A stretch of 38,698 nt of DNA from positions 1 through 38,698 of the forward strand of contig NZ_JACZKG010000045.1 of NCBI RefSeq assembly GCF_014860165.1. The letters run 5' to 3'. Source of the DNA: Devosia sp. (lineage in GTDB: Bacteria; Pseudomonadota; Alphaproteobacteria; Rhizobiales; Devosiaceae). The notes under the pieces are model-generated. The model made no database searches, was not told the origin of the DNA, and saw only the letters and a list, made by a program, of their open reading frames with translations. Below, piece after piece: positions 26,121-32,997 of the stretch; within the stretch, counting starts at the first letter, position 1, and every line of letters begins with the position of its first letter. Made by a program: the position numbers and the translations under genes.

Positions 26121-26449
26121 TGGCAACCGCACCCAGACAGCCTGCGCCAACCGTGGCCGAGGTCGACGTGTTGATCGACGAAAACGGCTCCCGCATCGAC
26201 GTCCCGGACGCGTCGCCGATCAAGGTCGCGGGCGAGCACGAAGCCAGCGTGGGCGCGACCGGGCCGACGAACTGGTGGCTTTATGGCGTGATCGGCCTCG
26301 CCATTGTCGTGGCCGTGCTGTTCCTGATGCAGATGTTCCAGGGTGCGCCATCAACGGATGTGCAGCCGGGTTTGCCGAGCGCCGAAAGCGTCGTCGCGCC
26401 GGCTGCCGATGATGTGCCGGTGGCAGAACCGGTGGTCCCTGCGCAGTAA
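26120..26449 (+). CDS. Small single-pass membrane protein of unknown function (109 residues)
   Basis: A 109-residue protein with a polar N-terminal half (about 1-50), one membrane helix at about residues 51-71 (WWLYGVIGLAIVVAVLFLMQM) and a Pro/Val/Ala-rich tail, SAESVVAPAADDVPVAEPVVP. The N-terminal part has few positive charges, so orientation is uncertain. It is coupled to the 85-residue gene and followed by a terminator hairpin. No family recognised. It may be a membrane anchor partner of the 85-residue protein; that is only inference from coupling. Confidence 0.7.
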   Translation: MATAPRQPAPTVAEVDVLIDENGSRIDVPDASPIKVAGEHEASVGATGPTNWWLYGVIGLAIVVAVLFLMQMFQGAPSTDVQPGLPSAESVVAPAADDVPVAEPVVPAQ

Positions 26450-26472
26450 AGTGCGCCAGGCCCGCTATCGAC

Positions 26473-26504
26473 AAAAAAGGCGCGTCCCCGCGGGGACGCG
26501 CCTT
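26473..26504. terminator. Bidirectional terminator between convergent small-gene and OmpA-like units
   Basis: AAGGCGCGTCCCC and its exact reverse complement are separated by GC. On the minus strand the stem is followed by TTTTTT, giving a strong terminator for the lipoprotein gene; the plus-strand tail is poorer in T. Confidence 0.9.
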
Positions 26505-26524
26505 CTGCATTTCTGCGATCGCGA

Positions 26525-27190
26525 TCAGCCGTTGATCGGCGCGATCTGGATTTCGACGCGGCGGTTCTGGGCACGGCCGGCTTCGGTGGCATTCGAAGCG
26601 ATGGGGGAGGTTTCGCCCTTGCCTTCGATATAGAAGCGGCGCTGGTCAATGCCCTGGTTGGCCAGAATGGTGGCGACCGAGACGGCGCGCTTCTGGCTCA
26701 GGCTCAGGTTATAGGCGTCGTCGCCCTGGCTGTCGGTGTGGCCATAGACGTCCACGATCGACTTGTCGAACTTCTTGAGCACCAGCGCGACCGAAACCAG
26801 CGTGGAGTTGAACGCAGGGTTCACATTGCTCGAGTCGCTGGCGAAGGTGATGTTGGACGGCATGTTGAGGATGATGTTCTGGCCCACGCGGGTAACCGAA
26901 ACGCCGGTGCCCTGAAGCTGCGCGCGCAGCTCGGCTTCCTGCTGGTCCATATAGTTGCCGATGGCTGCACCGGTGAGGCCGCCCACGCCAGCACCGATGA
27001 GCGCGCCAACGCGCGGATCGCCACCCACGGCAGCGCCGACAATGGCGCCAGCCACGGCACCGCCGCCAACGCCGATCAGCGCGCCGCCGGTGGTGTTGGA
27101 AATCTGGCTCTGGCCGGTATAGGGATTGGTGGTGGTGCAGGCGGTGAGCGCCAGGGTCGCAACGAGTGCGACCAGAATCTTCGACTTCAT
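26525..27190 (-). CDS. OmpA-family lipoprotein with glycine-zipper segment
   Basis: A 221-residue outer-membrane lipoprotein. The signal peptide ends in the lipobox LTAC (Cys18). A Gly/Ala-rich zipper (GGALIGVGGGAVAGAIVGAAVGG and on, about residues 35-80) is followed by an OmpA C-terminal peptidoglycan-binding domain with DVYGHTDSQGDDAYNLSLSQKRAVSV and the terminal NRRVEI. The layout matches YiaD-like proteins. The ATG at 27190 has AGGGGGA 7 bases upstream. It likely tethers the outer membrane to peptidoglycan. Confidence 0.92.
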   Translation of the reverse strand: MKSKILVALVATLALTACTTTNPYTGQSQISNTTGGALIGVGGGAVAGAIVGAAVGGDPRVGALIGAGVGGLTGAAIGNYMDQQEAELRAQLQGTGVSVTRVGQNIILNMPSNITFASDSSNVNPAFNSTLVSVALVLKKFDKSIVDVYGHTDSQGDDAYNLSLSQKRAVSVATILANQGIDQRRFYIEGKGETSPIASNATEAGRAQNRRVEIQIAPING

Positions 27191-27397
27191 AGATTGTCCC
27201 CCTGAAGGATCATGAACAGTGGCCTGTTGGTGACCACTGAATAAGGCAGGATGGTGGTGAAGCAAAGGGTCTGAACCGGGAATGAACGGCCCACCGACCT
27301 GCTCAACAACTGCGCATACCAGATATGTGCCTCCGATCCGGGCAGTTTTAGGATTTGCATACTAAACTCATGCCAGCGTTCCGGGACGGGGACTAGC

Positions 27398-28090
27398 ATG
27401 ACCATGGACGATCAGGATCGCACCGATATCGACGCTGCACTGGGCGTAATGATTAATCTCTCAGGCAAGATGCGCATGCTGTCCCATCGGGTTGCCATGT
27501 TCGCGCTGCTCGCCGCCAGCAAGCCTGCCTCGGCTGCGACGGCCTGCGATGCGCTCGACGGGGCCCTGTCGGAGTTCAATGATATCAAGCTCGCCCTGGA
27601 GAAGGGTCAGGATCGGCTGGGTGTTCCCGAGCCTGCAGCGGTTCATCTGCATCGGTCAGGAGCGATCAGCGCCAAGGCGATTGGGACCGTTGACGATTTT
27701 CTGCACAGGGTGGCAAAGCTGCGCCCGCCTCTCCTTCAAGGCCAGGCACCAGAACCCGCGCTGGTCGATCTGGTCGAGTTTGTTGCCTCCGACCTGCTTG
27801 CCGCGCTCAATGTCGTCACCGAAGGAATCGGCAAGGCACTCAAGGTTCGGTTCGAGGATCGCGACCGGCGCGCGGCCGAGGGGCGCGCGGCCATGCTGGG
27901 CGCTGTCGGCTCGATTAGCGACGTCAGCATGAAGGTCAAGCTCATCTCTCTCAACGCCTCGATCGAAGCCGCGCGAGCCGGCGTCCACGGCAAGAGTTTT
28001 GGCGTCATCGCCAACGAAATCCGCAGCCTCAGCGAAGATGCAGCACGCTCGGCGCAGGGGCTCCGCGAGCAGATGCAGCTACAGGACTAG
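27398..28090 (+). CDS. Small cytoplasmic chemoreceptor-like protein (PilJ-type N-domain plus MCP signalling tip)
   Basis: A 230-residue protein with no membrane segment or HAMP domain. The N-terminal part (SGKMRMLSHRVAMFALLAAS) resembles the PilJ-type domain of type IV pilus receptors; residues about 170-225 (SMKVKLISLNASIEAARAGVHGKSFGVIANEIRSLSEDAARSA) are the conserved tip of a methyl-accepting chemotaxis hairpin. Full receptors carry about 250 residues of coiled coil; here only the tip remains, so a trimer-array role is doubtful. No che gene is nearby. A GGGGA site precedes the ATG. It converges with the SDR gene across 7 bases. Confidence 0.78.
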   Translation: MTMDDQDRTDIDAALGVMINLSGKMRMLSHRVAMFALLAASKPASAATACDALDGALSEFNDIKLALEKGQDRLGVPEPAAVHLHRSGAISAKAIGTVDDFLHRVAKLRPPLLQGQAPEPALVDLVEFVASDLLAALNVVTEGIGKALKVRFEDRDRRAAEGRAAMLGAVGSISDVSMKVKLISLNASIEAARAGVHGKSFGVIANEIRSLSEDAARSAQGLREQMQLQD

Positions 28091-28097
28091 GGCGGGG

Positions 28098-28868
28098 TCA
28101 CGTGCTGGCCCAGCCGCCGTCGACAAGGAATTGCTGGGCCGAAATCATGGCGCTGTCATCGGCGGCGAGGAACAGGGCCATGCGGGCGACATCGTCGGGA
28201 TAGACATTGCCCGCCAGCGCCTGCTGCGCTTCGATGTCGGCCAGGGTGGTTTCGGTGTACCACAGTTCGATCTGGCGCGGCGTGACGGTGGCACCCGGGC
28301 TCAGCGTGTTGACGCGCACGCCTGATTTGCCCAGCTCGCGCGCCATGGAGCGGGTCAGGCCATGGGCGGCGGCCTTGGCGGTTTCGTAGAGCGGCAATTG
28401 CGGCGTCATGATCATCCAGCTGATCGAGCTCAGATTGATGATCGAGCCGCGGCCCGCCTTGATCATGCCAGGCGCCACGGCCTGTATGGCGAAGAAGGCA
28501 TGCTTGAGGTTGACCGCCATGCGGTCGTCCCAATAGGCCGGCGTGACCTCGCTCCAGTCGTGGCGCTGGTCGTGCGCGGCATTGTTGACCAGCACCAGCG
28601 CATCGCCATGGGCAGCGGCGAAACCGGCAATCGCTGCCTGGTAGGCCGGGATATCAGTGACGTCGCAGGGGGTAAAGCGCACGGACTGCCCCGCCTCGGT
28701 CAGTTCGGTTGCCAGCTTCTCCCCCGCGTCGACTGCGATGTCGACGAAACCCACCTTGCTTCCCTGCGCCGCGAGATTGCGCACCAGGCTTTCCCCGATG
28801 CCCGTGGCTCCCCCGGAGACGATCACAGGACGGTCCCTGAGGCTGGGATAGCGGGCAAAGCTGGTCAT
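28098..28868 (-). CDS. SDR-family oxidoreductase, probable D-xylose (aldose) 1-dehydrogenase
   Basis: A 256-residue NAD(P)-dependent short-chain dehydrogenase: cofactor loop GGATGIG, NNAA, Ser in INLSSISW and the catalytic YETAK. It follows the Caulobacter XylB D-xylose dehydrogenase in many places: YPSLRDRPVIVSGG, the RH(D)-V-T-AYWDDRMAVNLKH segment, ISW before YETAK, RQxxxWYT and QFLVDGGW. XylB oxidises D-xylose to xylonolactone; L-arabinose dehydrogenases are close relatives. The ATG at 28868 is used; a GTG two codons earlier is possible. A perfect 16-bp palindrome lies 71 bases upstream. Confidence 0.82.
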   Translation of the reverse strand: MTSFARYPSLRDRPVIVSGGATGIGESLVRNLAAQGSKVGFVDIAVDAGEKLATELTEAGQSVRFTPCDVTDIPAYQAAIAGFAAAHGDALVLVNNAAHDQRHDWSEVTPAYWDDRMAVNLKHAFFAIQAVAPGMIKAGRGSIINLSSISWMIMTPQLPLYETAKAAAHGLTRSMARELGKSGVRVNTLSPGATVTPRQIELWYTETTLADIEAQQALAGNVYPDDVARMALFLAADDSAMISAQQFLVDGGWAST

Positions 28869-28938
28869 GGGCACATTCCGGGACGGCGGGATTGGTCACG
28901 CCCAGATAACCTGGCTCGCATCGATCCGGCAAGACATT

Positions 28939-28954
28939 TGAGGTACGTACCTCA
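28939..28954. promoter_or_regulatory. Perfect 16-bp palindrome upstream of the SDR gene, candidate operator
   Basis: TGAGGTACGTACCTCA is exactly self-complementary and sits 71 bases before the SDR start, between it and the upstream minus-strand gene. The core GGTACGTACC recalls GntR-type sites, but the regulator is not identified. Confidence 0.55.
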
Positions 28955-28993
28955 GATTTTTCCGAGTTGTTGTTATGAATGGATATGTCGGCA

Positions 28994-30322
28994 TTAGCTG
29001 CTGCTACAGGCCACCGAGGCCGGCATCTTGCGCGGGGTGACGGCGCGCCGCTCCATGTCGTCGAGCAGCGCTTCGACCTTGTGCACATTGGCGAGGTGAC
29101 GCGTCTCCATGGAGAAGCTGAGCGTCACATATTCGCGGCCGGGGCAGAAGGTGACGATATTGGTAGCCGAGTGCCAGGCGCCGCAATAGATGGGCTCGAC
29201 CATGCCATGGGTCATGGGGCCATAGGTCCGGTGCGGCGGCACCAGGGTCAGCACCACATGGATGCCGCCATTGAAACGCCAGAAGCGCTTGCCGGGCAGC
29301 GCGGGCAATACGCGGTTGATGCCGCGCAAGGCCTTGAACATGGCGTTCATCATCACCTGGAACTTGGTGATGTCCTTCTGCTCGATGGCGGCGACGGTGT
29401 CATCGACGGCGCGGACATAGTCGACGAAGTCCTCGATCACGGCGAACTTGGCTTCCAGCGCGCGGACGCGGAAGAAGTCGTCATCCGCATCGTTGCGCTT
29501 CGTATCGAGCATGGTATAGGCGGCGCCGATCACCTTCCTGCTCATGGTCTTTTCGTCGCCCTCGCCATTGAGGGCATGGGTGACCAGGGCAAAGAGCAGC
29601 GAGCGCTGGCGCACGCCGAGCTTGTTGGCGAGCAGTCGCAGCCGGTGGCGCTTGAGCGCCAACGTCTTGAAGCCCCAGGGTTTTTCGGGCGGCGCCAGCA
29701 GATTGGCGAGGATGATGTAGGTGATGGCGGTGAACCCGCCATTCAGCACGCCCTTGAGCCGCGCGCCCAGGCTGAGCTTGTTGGCCTTGTCGGACATGGT
29801 GCCATGACTGGCCGACTGCGAGCGCGTCAGCAGCGCTGAATCGGAACCTTCCAGCAGCGCATGGCTGGAGCGAACCTGGATGACGGAAGCACGCCCCTGG
29901 GCGTCCGGACCATTGCGACGGACGGCGGCCATGACGCGGAAGAGCGGCAGATCGGTCTGCTCCAGAATGTCCTGCGACTTGCCCAGCCACTTGTCGGGAT
30001 AGCCGTCGAATTCATCCACCAGTTCGACCGAGGTGATGGCATCGAGGATATGCTTGGGAAACGGATGGCCGGGCCTGGCGCCGGTGAAACCGTGCGTCAG
30101 CTGCGGCGCCAGCGCCACCATTTCGGCGACCAGGTTGCCCAGACCGTCCTGATCGAAGCTGGTCTTGGAAAAGGCGGTGAAAAAGACGGTGTCCTGTCCC
30201 TGGTAGAGGAACCACTGGAAATCGGTGAACAGGGCCTGGGGATTGTGGCTCACCGCGGCATGAGCAAGATCAAGCGGCTCGGCCTGCTGGCCGGCAAAAC
30301 TCGACGAAGAAAAACTCTTCAC
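28994..30322 (-). CDS. WS/DGAT-like acyltransferase-fold protein with degenerate HHxxxDG motif
   Basis: A 442-residue protein with the layout of wax-ester synthase/diacylglycerol acyltransferase (condensation-domain superfamily) proteins. In place of HHxxxDG it has SHALLEG: the second His (His154) stays, the first is Ser and Asp is Glu. A linker is followed by the C-domain phrase LGVRQRSLLFALVTHALNG (usually LGVTVNDVVLA...) and a WS_DGAT_C-like end with NIVTFCPGREYVTLSFSMETRHL. The GTG start at 30322 has GGAGGGG 7 bases upstream. It is divergent from hemA. Activity is uncertain: an unusual acyltransferase or an inactive homologue. Confidence 0.6.
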   Translation of the reverse strand: MKSFSSSSFAGQQAEPLDLAHAAVSHNPQALFTDFQWFLYQGQDTVFFTAFSKTSFDQDGLGNLVAEMVALAPQLTHGFTGARPGHPFPKHILDAITSVELVDEFDGYPDKWLGKSQDILEQTDLPLFRVMAAVRRNGPDAQGRASVIQVRSSHALLEGSDSALLTRSQSASHGTMSDKANKLSLGARLKGVLNGGFTAITYIILANLLAPPEKPWGFKTLALKRHRLRLLANKLGVRQRSLLFALVTHALNGEGDEKTMSRKVIGAAYTMLDTKRNDADDDFFRVRALEAKFAVIEDFVDYVRAVDDTVAAIEQKDITKFQVMMNAMFKALRGINRVLPALPGKRFWRFNGGIHVVLTLVPPHRTYGPMTHGMVEPIYCGAWHSATNIVTFCPGREYVTLSFSMETRHLANVHKVEALLDDMERRAVTPRKMPASVACSSS

Positions 30323-30502
30323 AGCACTACCCCTCCAGAGCCGATTCAGGCTTTTTTGTGATGGTAGTCCGAGATCAGCCCTGCTTCAACATCAGCCCAT
30401 AAGGGGCGTTAATTGTTGGATAGCAGGCCAAACACGAGACATTGCCGCGCGCTATCCTGAGCAGGGAGCGCGATTGCCGCATTGGCAGAACGGCCGATGC
30501 AC

Positions 30503-30519
30503 TTTAGAATGACTCTCAT
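30503..30519. promoter_or_regulatory. Possible iron-responsive (Irr/ICE-like) site upstream of hemA
   Basis: TTTAGAATGACTCTCAT resembles the iron control element TTTAGAA...TTCTAAA remembered from rhizobia; the left half is perfect, the right half is poor. It sits 150 bases before hemA, a gene class under heme/iron control. Low confidence because the consensus is from memory. Confidence 0.25.
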
Positions 30520-30574
30520 GTTAAGCCGTTGACGCCTCGTGCCGAAGCGGCGTGGCTGGGCCCGGCGCGTCGAA

Positions 30575-30588
30575 TTGACCTATGTCAA
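30575..30588. promoter_or_regulatory. FNR/FixK-type box upstream of hemA
   Basis: TTGAC-CTAT-GTCAA is a perfect palindrome with the 5-4-5 form of FNR/FixK/FnrL sites (TTGAT-N4-ATCAA with C/G at the inner position). It ends 80 bases before the hemA ATG, in the usual range for an activator. FnrL is known to control hemA in Rhodobacter, which supports it. Confidence 0.7.
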
Positions 30589-30668
30589 AGCGGTATTGTC
30601 CGACCTAGTTATGGCTTGTTCACCGGCAGGGCTTCAGGCGCCAACGGCAGGACACAAAGGACGTTTCG

Positions 30669-31949
30669 ATGGACTATCGCGGCATATTCGAAGATGCGGT
30701 GGACACGCTGCGGGCAGAAAAGCGCTACCGCGTCTTTGCCGATCTTGAGCGTGTGGCCGGGCAGTTTCCTCGCGCCATCTATCGCGACGAAGCCGACAAT
30801 ATGCGCGATATCACCATCTGGTGCTCCAACGATTACCTGGGTATGGGCCAGCACGCCAAGGTGGTCGGCGCCATGCAGGAAACCGCCGGGCGTCTGGGCG
30901 TCGGCTCGGGCGGCACGCGCAATATTTCGGGCACCAATCGCCCGCTGGTGGAACTCGAGCGCTCGCTGGCCGACCTGCACCGCAAGGAAGCGGCCCTCGT
31001 CTTCACGTCGGGCTTTGTGTCCAACGAAGCATCCATCGCCACCATTGCGCGGCTGCTGCCGGACTGTGTGATCTTCTCGGACCAGCTCAACCACGCGTCG
31101 ATGATCCAGGGCGTGCGCCAGTCGGGCATGCAGAAGGTCATCTTCCGCCACAATGACGTGGCGCATCTGCGTGACCTCTTGGCGGCGACCGACCGCAAGC
31201 GGCCCAAGCTGATCTGCTTTGAATCCGTCTATTCGATGGATGGCGACGTGGCCCCGATCCGCGAGATCTGCGACCTGGCCGAGGAATTCGGGGCGCTGAC
31301 CTATATCGACGAAGTCCATGCCGTGGGCATGTATGGCGAACGCGGCGGCGGCATTGCCGAGCGCGAAGGCCTGATGGACCGCATCGACATTATCGAAGGC
31401 ACCCTCGCCAAGGGTTTTGGCACCATGGGCGGCTATATCGCCGCCAACAAGGCGATCATCGACGCGGTGCGTTCGTATGCGCCGGAATTCATCTTCACCA
31501 CCTCGCTGCCCCCGGCCCTGTGCGCTGCGGCCCGCGCCTCGATCGAGCACCTCAAGGTGTCCACGCATGAACGCATCATGCACCAGCGCCAGGCACGCCT
31601 GACCAAGGCCATCCTGGCGGATGCCGGCCTGCCTGTCATGGAAACCGATACCCATATCGTGCCGCTGATCGTCGGCGATGCGCGCGCGGTCAAGGCCGCC
31701 AGTGACATGCTGCTGGACAAGCACAACATCTACATCCAGCCCATCAACTACCCCACCGTCCCCAAGGGCACCGAGCGCCTGCGCATCACGCCGACGCCGC
31801 TCCATACCGACGAGATGATCTTCGCCCTGCGCCATGCGCTGGTCAGCGTCTGGACGAGCCTGGAGCTGCCGCGCGAAGCCGCCGATGCGGCGATCACCGC
31901 CAGCAAGCTGACCTCGGGCGACCTGACCCTGCCGACCATCGGCGGCTGA
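30669..31949 (+). CDS. hemA: 5-Aminolevulinate synthase
   Basis: A 426-residue PLP enzyme that condenses glycine and succinyl-CoA to 5-aminolevulinate, first step of heme synthesis by the C4 pathway. It shows [31 protein letters not shown], the HASMIQG segment, [12 protein letters not shown] and the PLP lysine in [14 protein letters not shown], which falls at residue 248 as in Rhodobacter HemA. C-terminal [19 protein letters not shown] is also typical. Length is within the bacterial ALAS range. An FNR/FixK box lies upstream, so low oxygen probably raises expression. Presence of this enzyme instead of glutamyl-tRNA reductase marks an alphaproteobacterium. Confidence 0.97.
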   Translation: MDYRGIFEDAVDTLRAEKRYRVFADLERVAGQFPRAIYRDEADNMRDITIWCSNDYLGMGQHAKVVGAMQETAGRLGVGSGGTRNISGTNRPLVELERSLADLHRKEAALVFTSGFVSNEASIATIARLLPDCVIFSDQLNHASMIQGVRQSGMQKVIFRHNDVAHLRDLLAATDRKRPKLICFESVYSMDGDVAPIREICDLAEEFGALTYIDEVHAVGMYGERGGGIAEREGLMDRIDIIEGTLAKGFGTMGGYIAANKAIIDAVRSYAPEFIFTTSLPPALCAAARASIEHLKVSTHERIMHQRQARLTKAILADAGLPVMETDTHIVPLIVGDARAVKAASDMLLDKHNIYIQPINYPTVPKGTERLRITPTPLHTDEMIFALRHALVSVWTSLELPREAADAAITASKLTSGDLTLPTIGG

Positions 31950-31951
31950 GG

Positions 31952-32167
31952 TCAATCGATCGCCCGTGGTGACGGGCGGACGGCCCGGGCAGGCTTCGCC
32001 GTTAGAGCCGCAGAGGGGTGGTTTGCAGTCAGTCTGCTTTTGGCCAGCTTCATCGAAAGCAGGCACTTGATCCGGCGATCCTTGACGTCGGTTGATATCT
32101 GCGCCAACTCTACGCGCAAGGGGTCTGCGATTACCCCGTGAGGCGCCAGCCGAAGAATCGCGTCCAT
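31952..32167 (-). CDS. Weak candidate small ORF convergent with hemA
   Basis: A 71-residue frame starting MDAILRLAPHGVIADPLRVE and ending two bases after the hemA stop region. It fills most of the 238-base hemA-chrB gap. Composition is plausible for a soluble basic protein, but no good ribosome site (only GGA) or recognised domain is seen, and it overlaps a hairpin and the probable chr promoter. Treat as unproven. Confidence 0.2.
   Translation of the reverse strand: MDAILRLAPHGVIADPLRVELAQISTDVKDRRIKCLLSMKLAKSRLTANHPSAALTAKPARAVRPSPRAID
31961..31978. terminator. Hairpin 11 bases after hemA, weak terminator candidate
   Basis: CGCCCGT-GGTG-ACGGGCG is a perfect 7-bp stem directly after hemA. 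The plus-strand tail (GACGG) lacks T, so termination there would not be of the classic type. Confidence 0.35.
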
Positions 32168-32187
32168 TATCAATCCAGGACGCAGCT

Positions 32188-32997
32188 ATGGCACCCTTTG
32201 CCTCAATTTCTGTCGACAAGCTGGCCCGGCTCGTCGGCACGCCGCAATCCCCAGTCATCATCGATGTCCGCGACGCCGAAGCGCTTGCTGCTGAACCCCA
32301 TATTCTCCCAGGGTCGCTAGGCCGGCCCTGGCAACGGGCCGGACAATGGCTCCCCGAGATCAGCGGCACTGCCTTTGTTGTCACGTGCGCTGCGGGTGGT
32401 GCCAAGAGCGAGGGGGTTGCTGCCCTGTTGCGGGCAGCGGGACACAATGCCGAAATTCTCGAAGGGGGCATCGCCGCCTGGCGGGAGGCCCGGCTGCCTA
32501 CCATCCCCCTAGCAAACCTGCCGCCCACTTCGCCCAGTCTGTGGGTCACCCGGGTGCGGCCCAAGATTGACCGCATCGCCTGTCCCTGGCTGATCCGGCG
32601 GTTTGTCGATCCATTGGCACGGTTCCTCTTCGTTTCGGCGTCCGAGGTATCGGCAGTCGCTGAGCGGTTCGATGCCGTCCCATTCGACATTGAAGGTGTC
32701 CACTGGTCGCATCGGGGCGAACTCTGCACCTTCGACGTAATGATCGATGAGTTCGGGCTAGCCTTTCCCACACTGCAGAAGCTTGCGACCATCGTACGCG
32801 GCGCCGATACCGCCAGACCTGACCTTGCACCCGAAGTTGCCGGCTTGCTCGCGGTCTCGCTGGGACTTTCCCGCATGTATGCCGACGACCTCGAACAGCT
32901 CGACGCCGGTATGCTGGTCTATGACGCGCTTTATCGCTGGTGCCGGGATGCTGGTGACGAGACTCATAACTGGCCCGGCACGGGAGCGCGCAAATGA
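32188..32997 (+). CDS. Rhodanese-ChrB fusion, chromate resistance protein
   Basis: A 269-residue protein. Residues about 5-110 form a rhodanese domain (VIIDVRDAEAL, loop Cys in VTCAAGGAKSEG, EGGIAAWREARLP); residues about 118-265 match the ChrB C-terminal (chromate-resistance) domain, with RPKIDRIACPWLIRRFVDPLARFLFV, CTFDVMIDEFGL and MLVYDALYRWCRDAG. Typical ChrB has a regulatory N-domain; here a sulfurtransferase-type domain takes its place. The ATG at 32188 has AGGA upstream, and its stop overlaps chrA (ATGA). It may help handle chromate or a sulfur oxyanion; its exact role is inferred. Confidence 0.85.
   Translation: MAPFASISVDKLARLVGTPQSPVIIDVRDAEALAAEPHILPGSLGRPWQRAGQWLPEISGTAFVVTCAAGGAKSEGVAALLRAAGHNAEILEGGIAAWREARLPTIPLANLPPTSPSLWVTRVRPKIDRIACPWLIRRFVDPLARFLFVSASEVSAVAERFDAVPFDIEGVHWSHRGELCTFDVMIDEFGLAFPTLQKLATIVRGADTARPDLAPEVAGLLAVSLGLSRMYADDLEQLDAGMLVYDALYRWCRDAGDETHNWPGTGARK

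Noticed and set aside
25692..26150. An upstream extension of the PRC-barrel frame to about 282 residues
   Set aside because: The extension overlaps the EcfG promoter and the small divergent gene, and the AGGAG site supports the start at 25691.
27376..27382. GGAAC on the minus strand upstream of the OmpA-like gene
   Set aside because: No CGTT-like element stands 16-17 bases downstream.
30609..32876. A long open frame on the minus strand across hemA and the chromate genes
   Set aside because: GC-rich codon bias leaves the antisense frame open. The translation is rich in Arg, Gly, Ala and Asp and matches no family, while hemA and the rhodanese-ChrB gene on the plus strand are unmistakable.
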